64,000 bases of DNA from Streptomyces ficellus (lineage in GTDB: Bacteria; Actinomycetota; Actinomycetes; Streptomycetales; Streptomycetaceae): positions 124,001-188,000 of the forward strand of contig NZ_JAUEPL010000004.1 in the NCBI RefSeq assembly GCF_030406405.1, given 5' to 3'. This document shows positions 28,676 through 38,316 of this stretch, one piece after another. How positions within the stretch are numbered: the first letter of the stretch is position 1; each line of letters begins with the position of its first letter. The translations under genes and the position numbers were made by a program. The notes under the pieces are model-generated. The model was not told where the DNA came from and ran no database searches. It saw nothing but the letters and a program-made list of their open reading frames with translations.

Positions 28676-29095
28676 ATGTCGAAACCCCCGCTTCCCGAGA
28701 AGGCCGTCGCGATGCTGGCGAAGGCCAATCCGGCCGTCATCACGACCCTGCGCCCCGACGGGCAGCCGGTCTCCACTGCCACCTGGTACCTCTGGGACGA
28801 CGGCCGGGTGCTCGTCAACATGGACCAGGGACGCAAACGGCTGGACCACATGCGCAACGACCCGCGGGTGTCGCTCACCGTCCTGGACGGCAGCAGCTGG
28901 TACACGCACATCAGCATCGTCGGAAGGGTGGCCGAGCTGCGCGAGGACGCGGAACTGGCCGACGCCGACCGGATGGCACAGCACTACATCGGCAAGCCGT
29001 ACCCGCAACGGGATCGTCGGCGCTACAGCGCGTGGGTCGAGGTCGAACGCTGGCACGGCTGGGGCGCCCTGAAGGACACCGACCAGCCCGGGTGA
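28676..29095 (+). CDS. F420/PPOX-class flavin-dependent oxidoreductase
   Basis: 139 residues from ATG 28676. Split-barrel fold: LAKANPAVITTLRPDGQPVS, ATWYLWDDGRVLVNMDQGRKR, DHMRNDPRVSLTVLDG, HISIVGRVAEL and QHYIGKPY. This is the usual profile of actinobacterial F420H2-dependent PPOX-class enzymes that reduce unsaturated substrates or degrade xenobiotics. Cofactor choice (F420 or FMN) is not certain from sequence alone. A 232-bp divergent region separates it from the yihY-like gene. Confidence 0.85.
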   Translation: MSKPPLPEKAVAMLAKANPAVITTLRPDGQPVSTATWYLWDDGRVLVNMDQGRKRLDHMRNDPRVSLTVLDGSSWYTHISIVGRVAELREDAELADADRMAQHYIGKPYPQRDRRRYSAWVEVERWHGWGALKDTDQPG

Positions 29096-29201
29096 CGGCT
29101 CTCCCGGGTCGGGTTCACCCGAACGCGTTGTCCGGCTTGCCGTGACGTCGCGGCGGCCGTCGCATGGGCGGGAGACATCGAGGTCAGCCGGGAAGGGTGC
29201 C

Positions 29202-29819
29202 ATGTTTGTTCGTACGACCTATGCGACGGGTGATCCGGCGGCGCTGGACGACGCGGTGCGGAAGATCACCACGGAAGGCAGGGACCCGCTGGTACAACAA
29301 CCCGGCTTCCGTGGCCTGGGCCTGTTCGTCGACCGCGAGCTGGGCAAACTGCTGACCAAGACGTGGTGGCAGGACGAGGAGTCCCTCCGGGCGAGCGCCG
29401 AGCGCGTGCGGGAGCTGCGCGCCCGGATGCTGTCGCCGTTCGCGACGACCATGGCGGTCGACAACTGGGAAGCCGCAGCCGCGACGCGTCCCGAGCCGGT
29501 CGGCGAAGGCGCCTGCTTCCGGCTCACCCGGGTGGAGTTCGACCCGTCCCAGACCGACCTCGTGGTCGATGCCTTCAAGAAGGATGTCCTGCCCAGGCTC
29601 CAGGCCATGCGCGGTTACCTCGGTGGATCGCTCCTCATCGACCGCGCGCGGGGGCGGGGTACGGTGGGAGCGATCTACGCCGACCGGGACAGCCTCGTGG
29701 CCTCCCGGGGGCCCGTCGCCAAACTGCGTGGCGAGGCGGCGGCCACGGGGCAGGCGACCGTGCGCTCGATCGAGGAGTTCGACGTGGTCACGGTGGAGCC
29801 GGTGAAGCCTCAGTCCTGA
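29202..29819 (+). CDS. Double ABM-domain (monooxygenase-like) protein
   Basis: 205 residues from ATG 29202 with GGGAAGGG upstream. Two ferredoxin-like ABM repeats: MFVRTTYATGDPAALDDAVRK...GFRGLGLFVDRELGKLLTKTWWQDEE shows the first, and FRLTRVEFDPSQTDLV...RGYLGGSLLIDRARGRGTVGAIYADRD the second (about 1-95 and 108-200). ABM proteins include cofactor-free quinone-forming monooxygenases and simple dimeric binders. Catalytic residues cannot be judged here. Confidence 0.72.
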   Translation: MFVRTTYATGDPAALDDAVRKITTEGRDPLVQQPGFRGLGLFVDRELGKLLTKTWWQDEESLRASAERVRELRARMLSPFATTMAVDNWEAAAATRPEPVGEGACFRLTRVEFDPSQTDLVVDAFKKDVLPRLQAMRGYLGGSLLIDRARGRGTVGAIYADRDSLVASRGPVAKLRGEAAATGQATVRSIEEFDVVTVEPVKPQS

Positions 29820-29923
29820 CGGCCGTCGCGACAGGCTTGTCACCGGCCGCGGCCTGGCTTTCCCCGTTGAGCCTCGGACACGGCGGGCTCCTCCCGCCCA
29901 GCCCGTCCGAATGGGGGACGGAA

Positions 29924-30247
29924 TCAGTGCTCAACGACGGGCTGATCGACCGCGTCCGGCTGGGTGTCGATGGAAAGCTCGGTCAACGCGTGCTTGAGCA
30001 GGTCGTCCACACGGCCGACACGGTGCAGTCGAAGGCTTCGATCGGGCCGACCGGCCAAGAAGGCCGTCCATCGGCGTAGCAGGCGGCAGGCCCTTCGCGT
30101 GCGCCTTCGGCCTTTGATCAGGCCGTCCTTGTTGACGCGCTCGATCCGGCGGCCCACATACAGGGCCGCCGGATCGGCGTCGGTGAAGTGAGCGAGCAGC
30201 CCCACGCGGACGAGGCCGGGGTGCTCGCGCAGGGCTTTCCGCGTCAT
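29924..30247 (-). CDS. Hypothetical basic protein
   Basis: 107 residues from ATG 30247 with no ribosome site in front, but with G/C-ending codons throughout, unlike the sequence further upstream in the same frame. The product (MTRKALREHPGLVRVGLLAHF, PAALYVGRRIERVNKDG, RRTRRACRLLRRW) is very basic and resembles no family I know. It may be a real small DNA- or RNA-binding protein or a relic of a longer gene. Confidence 0.35.
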   Translation of the reverse strand: MTRKALREHPGLVRVGLLAHFTDADPAALYVGRRIERVNKDGLIKGRRRTRRACRLLRRWTAFLAGRPDRSLRLHRVGRVDDLLKHALTELSIDTQPDAVDQPVVEH

Positions 30248-30809
30248 GGGGGAGTCGGTCGCAGCGGCAGGAGGCGATGTCCTCCGGCACCGCCGACCCG
30301 TCGACGCCCCCGGCATGCCCGAAAAGTCCAGTGCGGTCGGCCTTCGCAGGCCGGTTCCGCGGCGGCCACGTGGAGCCGACATGTCGGTGTCCCGCCCACA
30401 GCGCCAGGGCCGGCCGGCCGGCCGCTGAACGGCCACCGCGCTCGGCCCGGCGGTGGACCCCCATCGCCCTGCCGGCCGTTTCGAAAAGAAGGCTACCCCA
30501 ACCCCCCTGGGCACCGGTCGCGTTGAGCGCCTGCCGGTGTGCCGCCGTGCTGACCGGCCCCGCGCCATGACGGCGATCCGTTCCCGCACGGCAGTTGAGC
30601 GCCTCGCCGCAGAGTGCCTCGACCACGGCCGACCCGCGCCGTACTCCCACGTGCCCTCCCACAGGCGTATTCCGGACCCCCATACGCAGCGGTGAGCAGT
30701 GCAAGGGATTTCCCTCTTCCTCAGCCGTTGCGCGCTCTGACATCTTGCGTTCGCCCCCTACACATTCGGCCCGGCGGCCCGACCGGCATGCCGGGACTCG
30801 GAGGACGCA
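30248..30809. other. 562-bp region upstream of the S8 protease
   Basis: No gene I can support. It should hold the protease promoter, but no clear -10/-35 pair was picked out. Confidence 0.3.
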
Positions 30810-32576
30810 TTGATACGTCACATAGTGAGCCGCTTCCGGGCGCCTGTGGCCGCCGCCGTCACCCTCGGCGCCACGCTCGCCCTCGCCACCCCGGCCGCAG
30901 CCGTCGAAACGGCACCGCGGGCAGCGGCGGCGGCCTGGGCCGCCGGCACTCGCGCCCACCTCGTCATCACCGCACCAGGTGACACGTCCGCCGTGCGAGC
31001 GGCCGTGGCGGCCAACGGCGGCTCGGTCTTCGCCTCGTACGACGCGATCGGCGTGATCGTCGCGCACTCGGCGTCCGCCGGCTTCGCCTCGGCCATGCGC
31101 GGCGTGACCGGCGTCCAGCAGGTCGGCGCGACCCGCACCTCGGACGTACCGGCCGACGCGTACAACCCGAAGCTGCCGGCGAACCCCGCCCAGTCGCCGA
31201 CCACGCCGGCGGAGAGCCTGACCCGCTGGGACATGACCCAGATCAAGGCGGACCAGGCCTGGGCCGTGTCCACCGGCTCCGCGGCCGTCAAGGTCGGGGT
31301 GCTCGACACGGGCGTGGACGATCAACACCAGGACATCGCCCCCAACTTCAACGCCGCGGACTCCGTCTCGTGCGCCTACGGCAAGGCGGACACCCGCACC
31401 GGCGCCTGGCGGGACGTCGGCACGCACGGCACGCACGTCGCCGGTACGATCGCGGCGGCCAAGAACGGCAAGGGTGTCGTCGGTGTGGCGCCGGGCGTCA
31501 CGATCTCCTCGGTCCGCATCGCCGAGCCCGGCAGCAGCCTGTTCTTCGCGGAGAACACCATCTGCGGCTTCATGTGGGCCGGCGACCACGGCTTCAAGGT
31601 CACCAACAACAGCTATTACACCGACCCCTGGCAGTTCAACTGCCCCGACAACGCCGACCAGGCCGCCATCATCGAGGGCGTCAAGCGGGCCCAGGAGTAC
31701 GCGGAGAAGCGCGGCTCCCTGCAGATAGCTGCGGCCGGCAACTCCAACCTCGACCTGGCGAACAAGACGGTCGACACGGAGAGTCCCAACGACTCCACAC
31801 CGGTCACCCGCACCATCACCAACGCCTGCCTCGACATCCCGACCGAGCTGCCGGGCGTCGTCACCGTCGCCGCGATGGGCAAGGGCAACGTCAAGGCCTC
31901 GTACTCCAACTACGGCAACGGCGTCATCGACATCGCCGCCCCGGGCGGTGACGGCACGTCCGGTGTCTACTCCACTCTCCCGGGTGGCAAGTACGGCAAC
32001 ATGAACGGCACGTCGATGGCCTCCCCGCACGTCGCGGGCGTCGCCGCGCTCATGGCGAGCGCGAACCCGGCCGCCACGCCGGCCGACCTCCGCTCCGGGC
32101 TCGGCGTCCAGGCCAATGACACCGCCTGCCCGTCGGACAGCCGGTGCACGGGCACGACCGCCACGAACGGCTTCTTCGGCGAGGGCCAGACCGACGCCCT
32201 GAAGGCGGTCGGCGGCGCGACCCCGCCCTCCGGGCCGTACTTCGAGAACACGACGGACGCCGCGATCGCGGACAACGCCACCGTCGAGAGCCCCATCACC
32301 GTCTCCGGTGTGACCGGCAACGCGCCCGCCACCCTGAAGGTGGGCGTGGACATCAAGCACACCTACCGCGGAGACCTCGTCGTCTCCCTGGTCGCCCCGG
32401 ACGGCACGGTCTACCTCCTGGAGGACTTCGCCGACAACGACGGCACGGACAACGTCACCAAGACCTACCCGGTCGACGCTTCGGCGGAAGCCGCCAACGG
32501 CACCTGGAAACTCCGCGTCCGGGACACCGCCTCCCAGGACACGGGCAGGATCGACGCCTGGAACCTGACGCTCTGA
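30810..32576 (+). CDS. Secreted S8 subtilisin-like protease with P-domain
   Basis: 588 residues from TTG 30810, preceded by GGAGGACGCA. Sec signal (RFRAPVAAAVTLGATLALAT, cleavage near AAAVE), an I9-type propeptide (about 45-125), then the S8 catalytic domain (about 135-460): Asp in VLDTGVDD, His in GTHGTHVAGT, Asn in NNSYYTDP region and Ser in NGTSMASPHVAGVA. The last 100 residues are a proprotein-convertase P-domain (VDIKHTYRGDLVVSLVAPDGT, DTASQDTGRIDAWNLTL). It is a typical exported Streptomyces protease. Confidence 0.93.
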   Translation: MIRHIVSRFRAPVAAAVTLGATLALATPAAAVETAPRAAAAAWAAGTRAHLVITAPGDTSAVRAAVAANGGSVFASYDAIGVIVAHSASAGFASAMRGVTGVQQVGATRTSDVPADAYNPKLPANPAQSPTTPAESLTRWDMTQIKADQAWAVSTGSAAVKVGVLDTGVDDQHQDIAPNFNAADSVSCAYGKADTRTGAWRDVGTHGTHVAGTIAAAKNGKGVVGVAPGVTISSVRIAEPGSSLFFAENTICGFMWAGDHGFKVTNNSYYTDPWQFNCPDNADQAAIIEGVKRAQEYAEKRGSLQIAAAGNSNLDLANKTVDTESPNDSTPVTRTITNACLDIPTELPGVVTVAAMGKGNVKASYSNYGNGVIDIAAPGGDGTSGVYSTLPGGKYGNMNGTSMASPHVAGVAALMASANPAATPADLRSGLGVQANDTACPSDSRCTGTTATNGFFGEGQTDALKAVGGATPPSGPYFENTTDAAIADNATVESPITVSGVTGNAPATLKVGVDIKHTYRGDLVVSLVAPDGTVYLLEDFADNDGTDNVTKTYPVDASAEAANGTWKLRVRDTASQDTGRIDAWNLTL

Positions 32577-32702
32577 GACAACGCGCTGCCCGCTGTCAGC
32601 GGCCTGGATCCCGGCGCCGGCCACCGAAGGGCCGCATCCCGCGCCTCCTCGGGCGGCGCCGGGGCGCTGACCGCCGGCCGCACGCCGCGGACCGGCCGAA
32701 GG

Positions 32703-32738
32703 GGGCGGGCCCGCCGGGGTCACCCGGCGGGCCCGCCC
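32703..32738. terminator. Strong bidirectional terminator
   Basis: A perfect 16-bp inverted repeat (GGGCGGGCCCGCCGGG at 32703-32718, its complement at 32723-32738) with a 4-base loop, placed between the convergent protease and acyl-CoA dehydrogenase genes. Confidence 0.85.
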
Positions 32739-32761
32739 ACCCGTTGTCTCGCGCTCCGCCG

Positions 32762-34483
32762 TTACGGCGCCATCTCGTACGCCCCCGCCAGGGCCTCGAC
32801 GCGCTGCCAGACGCGCGCCGAGCGGGCCTCGTCGACGACCGGACGGCGGACCGCGTCGAGGGCCCAGCGCTGCTGCTCCACGCCGGCCGAGTCCTTGCCG
32901 TGCAGCTCGACGGCGTGCGCCGAGAAGTCGCGTACGAGGACGGCGAAGAGTTCGTCCAGGACGTCCTCGTCCAGGCCGGTCAGGCCGGCCTGCTCCAGGA
33001 TCAGCTGGCCGTGGACGACGAGCGCGAAGAGCTGGCCGACGGCGAGGAGGAGGTCGAGGTCGCGGCTCTGCTCCTCGTCGGGGGCCGCGGTGGTGACGAA
33101 CTCGCACAGTGCGTCCGCCTGCTCGCGGAAGCGGCCGACGTTGGGCAGGTGGGCGTAAGCGTCGAAGGCCGGGCGCCAGTCGTGGAAGCGGACCGAGCCC
33201 AGCCCGCGGGCCGGGCCCTGCCGGAAGAGGAAGGTGTCGTCGGCGGCGTCGAGGCGGGTCGGTACGGGCGCGTGGTCGACCGGGTTCAGCAGGTGGTTGC
33301 GCATGAACTTCAGGATCAGCGCCAGGTTGACGTGGACCGTGCCCTCCAGCTTGGGCAGCCCCCGGATCTCGATCGCGGCCTGGGCGAAGTAGTTGTCCTT
33401 CTCGAAGCCCTTGGCGGCGATGACGTCCCACATGAGGTCGATGACCTTCTCGCCCTCGGTGGTCACCTTCATCTTGGTCATCGGGTTGAACAGCAGGTAC
33501 CGCCGGTCGTCGGGGCCCGCGGCGCGGAAGTAGTCGACGGCGCGGTCGCTGAACAGCTTCATCCCGACCAGCCGGACGTACGCGTCGGTCAGCTCGCGGC
33601 GCACGTGCGGGAAGGCGGTGACGGGACGGCCGTAGAGGATCCGGTTGTGCGCATGCGTGACGGCCTCGTACATCGCGTGCTCGCAGATGCCGATGGAGGC
33701 CGTACAGAGGTTGAACTTGCCGACGTTGACGGTGTTGAGCGCGGCGTCGAAGGCGGCGCGGCCCGTGTGAAGCACGTCGTCGGGGCCGACCGGGTAGCCG
33801 TCGAGGCGGAACTCGCTGACGTACTTCGAGGAGTCGACGACGTTCTTCACCAGGTGGTACGCCGGGTGGCGGCTGTCGGCGGCGAAGAAGACATAACCCT
33901 CGGGACCCTCGACGTCGGTGCGGCGGCCGAAGACGGAGACCAGCCCGGCGGCGTTGCCGTTGCCGATGTAGTACTTCGAGCCGCTGGCCCGGAAGCCGCC
34001 CTGGCCGTCCGGCTCCAGCAGCATGTCGGTGGAGTAGATGTCGGCGCCGTGGGCCTTCTCGGACAGGCCGAAGGCGAACACCTCGCCCTGGGAGAGCAGT
34101 TCCGCGGCGCGGGCGCGAGCGGCGGTGTTGTCGCTCTGCCAGACCGGGCCGAGCCCGAGGATGGTGACCTGCCACGCGTACCAGTAGTCGAGCCCGTAGA
34201 AGCCGAAGATCTCGTTGAGGGCGGCGATCCGGGCCGTGTCCCAGCGCTTGTCCCGCTGCCCGCCGGCCTCGGTGGCGGGGGTGAGGAAGGTGGCGAACAG
34301 CCCTTCCTTGGCGGCGAACGCGAGGAAGTCGGCCAGCCAGACACGGGAGCGGTAGTCCTCGATCAGCCTGCGCTTGCCGCGGTCCTCGAACCAGTCGACG
34401 GTGGCGCGCAGCAGCCTGCGGGTCTCGGGGTCGAAGTGCGCCGGGTCGTAGGTGCGCGGGTTGAACAGCAGCGGGTCAGCCAT
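32762..34483 (-). CDS. Acyl-CoA dehydrogenase family protein
   Basis: 573 residues from ATG 34483. Acyl-CoA dehydrogenase/oxidase fold: N-terminal helical part, VFAFGLSEKAHGADIYSTD (FAD/substrate loop), ASGSKYYIGNGNAAGLV, helical C-domain with GICEHAMYEAVTHAHNR and a long extra C-terminus (DEEQSRDLDLLLAVGQLFALVVHGQLILEQ). The length is that of the longer actinobacterial subfamily with a fused helical tail. It is probably involved in beta-oxidation. A PadR gene lies 78 bases upstream on the same strand. Confidence 0.88.
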   Translation of the reverse strand: MADPLLFNPRTYDPAHFDPETRRLLRATVDWFEDRGKRRLIEDYRSRVWLADFLAFAAKEGLFATFLTPATEAGGQRDKRWDTARIAALNEIFGFYGLDYWYAWQVTILGLGPVWQSDNTAARARAAELLSQGEVFAFGLSEKAHGADIYSTDMLLEPDGQGGFRASGSKYYIGNGNAAGLVSVFGRRTDVEGPEGYVFFAADSRHPAYHLVKNVVDSSKYVSEFRLDGYPVGPDDVLHTGRAAFDAALNTVNVGKFNLCTASIGICEHAMYEAVTHAHNRILYGRPVTAFPHVRRELTDAYVRLVGMKLFSDRAVDYFRAAGPDDRRYLLFNPMTKMKVTTEGEKVIDLMWDVIAAKGFEKDNYFAQAAIEIRGLPKLEGTVHVNLALILKFMRNHLLNPVDHAPVPTRLDAADDTFLFRQGPARGLGSVRFHDWRPAFDAYAHLPNVGRFREQADALCEFVTTAAPDEEQSRDLDLLLAVGQLFALVVHGQLILEQAGLTGLDEDVLDELFAVLVRDFSAHAVELHGKDSAGVEQQRWALDAVRRPVVDEARSARVWQRVEALAGAYEMAP

Positions 34484-34561
34484 GGATGTTCGCCTTTCCG
34501 GCTTGGGGTCGGGGAGTGGTGAGGGGGATGGAGGCAGGAGGCCGGCTCGCCGGCGACCGTG

Positions 34562-35119
34562 TCAGAGACCGGGAGCGAGCCGATGGAGGGTGGCGAGTAC
34601 GTCATCGAGCCAGGCGAGCATCATCCGCTCGTACGCGATCCCGCCGCGGAGCACCGCGTGCTGGAGCTCCCGCCCGGCGTCCGGAGCTGCGGACGCATCG
34701 CTTGCGCCGAAGTCGCGCCGCTCTCCCGCGAGGTAGTGCGCGAGGCGGTCGCCGTGCAGTCGCCGATGCCGCTCGACCTCCTGGATCAGCGCGGCCGGGT
34801 CGTCGAAGGCCGCACCGCGGATCTTCACGGCGAGGTCGTGCCGCACGCTCTCCGGCTGGATCGGCTCATGCAGCCACTCGGACAGACAAGCCTGGCCGAG
34901 GGCGGAGACCGAGTACTCCTTCTTGTCCGGCCGGCTCCTCTGCGGCACCTCGCGCACATCGAGGCGGCCGTCCGCCTCCATGCGCTTGAGGACGCGGTAG
35001 ATCTGCTGGTGGGTGGCGGTCCAGAAGTACCCGATGGACCGCTCGAACCGCCGGGCCAGCTCATAGCCGGAGCCCGGCTTCTCCAGCAGGGAGACGAGGA
35101 TCGCGTGCTCGAGCGCCAT
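34562..35119 (-). CDS. PadR family transcriptional regulator
   Basis: 185 residues from ATG 35119. N-terminal PadR winged helix (LEHAILVSLLEKPGSGYELARRF, THQQIYRVLKRMEADGRLD, KKEYSVSALGQACLSEWL) and a C-terminal Vir_act_alpha_C-like helical domain. It lies upstream of and probably co-transcribed with the acyl-CoA dehydrogenase. The palindrome at 35132-35151 in its promoter is the likely operator, so the pair is probably autorepressed. Confidence 0.9.
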   Translation of the reverse strand: MALEHAILVSLLEKPGSGYELARRFERSIGYFWTATHQQIYRVLKRMEADGRLDVREVPQRSRPDKKEYSVSALGQACLSEWLHEPIQPESVRHDLAVKIRGAAFDDPAALIQEVERHRRLHGDRLAHYLAGERRDFGASDASAAPDAGRELQHAVLRGGIAYERMMLAWLDDVLATLHRLAPGL

Positions 35120-35131
35120 GCGGGGATCCTG

Positions 35132-35151
35132 CTATGCAACTTGTTGCATAG
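35132..35151. promoter_or_regulatory. PadR-type operator palindrome
   Basis: CTATGCAACTTGTTGCATAG, a perfect 9-bp inverted repeat around TT, 13 bases upstream of the padR start. The TATGCAAC half-site is typical of PadR-family binding sites. Confidence 0.75.
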
Positions 35152-35275
35152 ACAAGCGCCGCCGCCCAGGTGAGATGCGGCTCACTCGCGGTCTTCCACC
35201 GGGACCGGCACGCTAGTGTCGGTCGATCATGTACCGGGTTGCGGCCCGGGAGGAGTGGACAGCGAAGGGGGGCCC

Positions 35276-35662
35276 GTGAAGGTCAAGGATTTCGACCACG
35301 TGGTGCTCAATGTGGAGGACGTCGAGCGATCGTTGGAGTTCTACTGCGGGCCGCTCGGCCTGGGCCCGGTCAGGGTCGAGGAGTGGCGGGCCGGCAAGGT
35401 GCCGTTCCCCTCCGTACGGGTCAGCCCGACCATGATCATCGACCTGCTGGCCCGGCCCCGCGGCGAGTCCAACGTGGACCACATCTGCCTGGTCGTGGAG
35501 CCGGTGGACTGGCAGGAGGTCATCGACTCCGGCACCTTCACCGTGCTGGAGGGCCCGGTTCCCCGCTTCGGCGCCCGCGGCACCGCCCAGTCGCTCTACG
35601 TGCGTGACCCCGACGGCAACACCGTCGAGCTGCGCTGGTACCCCGAGGACGCCGAGGACTGA
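35276..35662 (+). CDS. VOC family (glyoxalase-like) protein
   Basis: 128 residues from GTG 35276, preceded by AAGGGGG. Two betaalphabetabetabeta units: FDHVVLNVEDVERSLEFYCGPLGLG with the first metal His, and NVDHICLVVEP with the second, ending SLYVRDPDGNTVELRW (Glu ligand). VOC proteins include dioxygenases, glyoxalases and antibiotic-binding proteins. Function is not resolvable here. Confidence 0.85.
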   Translation: MKVKDFDHVVLNVEDVERSLEFYCGPLGLGPVRVEEWRAGKVPFPSVRVSPTMIIDLLARPRGESNVDHICLVVEPVDWQEVIDSGTFTVLEGPVPRFGARGTAQSLYVRDPDGNTVELRWYPEDAED

Positions 35663-35805
35663 GCCCCGAGGCCGGACCCGATCGTGGTTTGCGGGAACCG
35701 GCCGAAGGGCCGCTCTGGATCGCTCGCGCTGCACCGCGGTTGGGTACCGAGCCCACTCACCTGGCGATCGCATACGATCCGTTCCACGATCCGAAGGGGG
35801 AGACC

Positions 35806-36229
35806 ATGCGTAAGGCCTACAAGCTGATACTGGCGGGTACGGCGGCAGTTGTCGCGGCGGTACCGGCGGCGTTCGTGGTGCAGAACAGGCTGGAAGAGGC
35901 GGAGCGGAAGTCGCTTCGGGGACGCTGCTGAGCAGATCTTCCAGCGCGAGGCCGACGTTGCCGACGCGCCCTGGCGGCAGTACCCAGCGCCGACGGGACG
36001 TGTGTGGAGCGAGGCGAAGGCGAAGGCCACCATCTCCCGGGTGGAGATGCACGGTGAACGCGCCAAGGTCTGGCTCAGCGAGGTGACGACGCCCTACGCG
36101 ACCACGCGCTCCGGTGCCGACCCGCAGCCGACCCTTCCCTACGCGCAGTCGCACGTCCTGCTCTTCGAGCGGGCAGGAGACAGCTGGCGCCTCTCTCAGG
36201 ACCTGACCAAGGCGGAGTTCGCTGACTGA
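35806..36229 (+). pseudogene. Secreted small protein gene with a frameshift
   Basis: ATG 35806 has AAGGGGGAG upstream and starts a signal-like N-terminus (MRKAYKLILAGTAAVVAAVP). The frame stops at 35931 after RKSLRGRC. A shift into the frame that gives GDAAEQIFQREADVADAPW and runs cleanly to 36229 restores a protein of about 140 residues. The join point is a run of four G (35918-35921); a fifth G would make it continuous. This is either a true mutation or a sequencing error in a homopolymer. Family unknown. Confidence 0.7.
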
Positions 36230-36286
36230 GCGTCAGCGGGCTCGGGGCGTCAGGCCATCCGGGGAAGCACCGGCTGCGGCGGGAGA

Positions 36287-36322
36287 GGAAGGGGCCCCCA
36301 GCTGATGCGGTGAGCCCCTTCC
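36287..36322. terminator. Hairpin between convergent genes
   Basis: GGAAGGGGC at 36287-36295 pairs perfectly with GCCCCTTCC at 36314-36322 across an 18-base loop, between the frameshifted gene (+) and rox (-). Confidence 0.5.
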
Positions 36323-36421
36323 CATACGAGATCGCAAGGTCCTTTAGAGGAGCCGACCGCGATGCCGAACCACCACCGGTGGTGGCCCCATCATGGTCGG
36401 GTACGGCACCGAACCACGCGC

Positions 36422-37879
<1,458 letters not shown>

Positions 37880-38040
37880 TTAGGCCAGCCGCTCCCCGCA
37901 GCCCGGCGGCGCGCACACGGCGGCACCTCCGCACGGAGCGCAGCACCGTGAGGCCCATGCCTCGGCACAAGCACACCTGACTCGTGAATCCCGGATTTCC
38001 ACAGGTCCTGGCCTCGGCCGACGATTCTGCGCCACGACCC

Positions 38041-38059
38041 GGGTCTTGCCGCAAGGCCC
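38041..38059 (-). promoter_or_regulatory. Probable rifamycin-associated element (RAE)
   Basis: GGGTCTTGCCGCAAGGCCC: 9-bp arms around one base with one mismatch. It matches what I recall of the roughly 19-bp RAE inverted repeat that makes rox and other rifamycin-resistance genes inducible. On the minus strand it lies just downstream of a TATAGC-like -10. Confidence 0.65.
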
Positions 38060-38082
38060 CCGGTGCGCTATAGGTTGAGAGT

Positions 38083-38108
38083 GGCAAGGAGCGGTCAACC
38101 TCCTTGCC
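38083..38108. promoter_or_regulatory. Inverted repeat around the rox -35 region
   Basis: GGCAAGGAG (38083-38091) and CTCCTTGCC (38100-38108) are perfect 9-bp arms. The 8-base loop holds GTTGACCG read on the minus strand, i.e. the likely -35 TTGACC of rox, about 20 bases before TATAGC. Confidence 0.5.
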
Positions 38109-38316
38109 TCTGCCTTTTGTCGAGGGGGCTCACCGGGCGGTGCGGCGACTGCCGCCAGGGGGCCCAGCGCACCGGACAGCGCTACGGCCGAGCCGCGCCG
38201 TACAACACGGGTCCACCACAGCCCGTGTCGCATCGCCACAGGGGCCGTGCCCGGTCCGAAGTGGGCCGTGATCGTCCAGGCTGCGCCCGCCAGGAGGGGT
38301 GTCCCAAAGAGACGGC

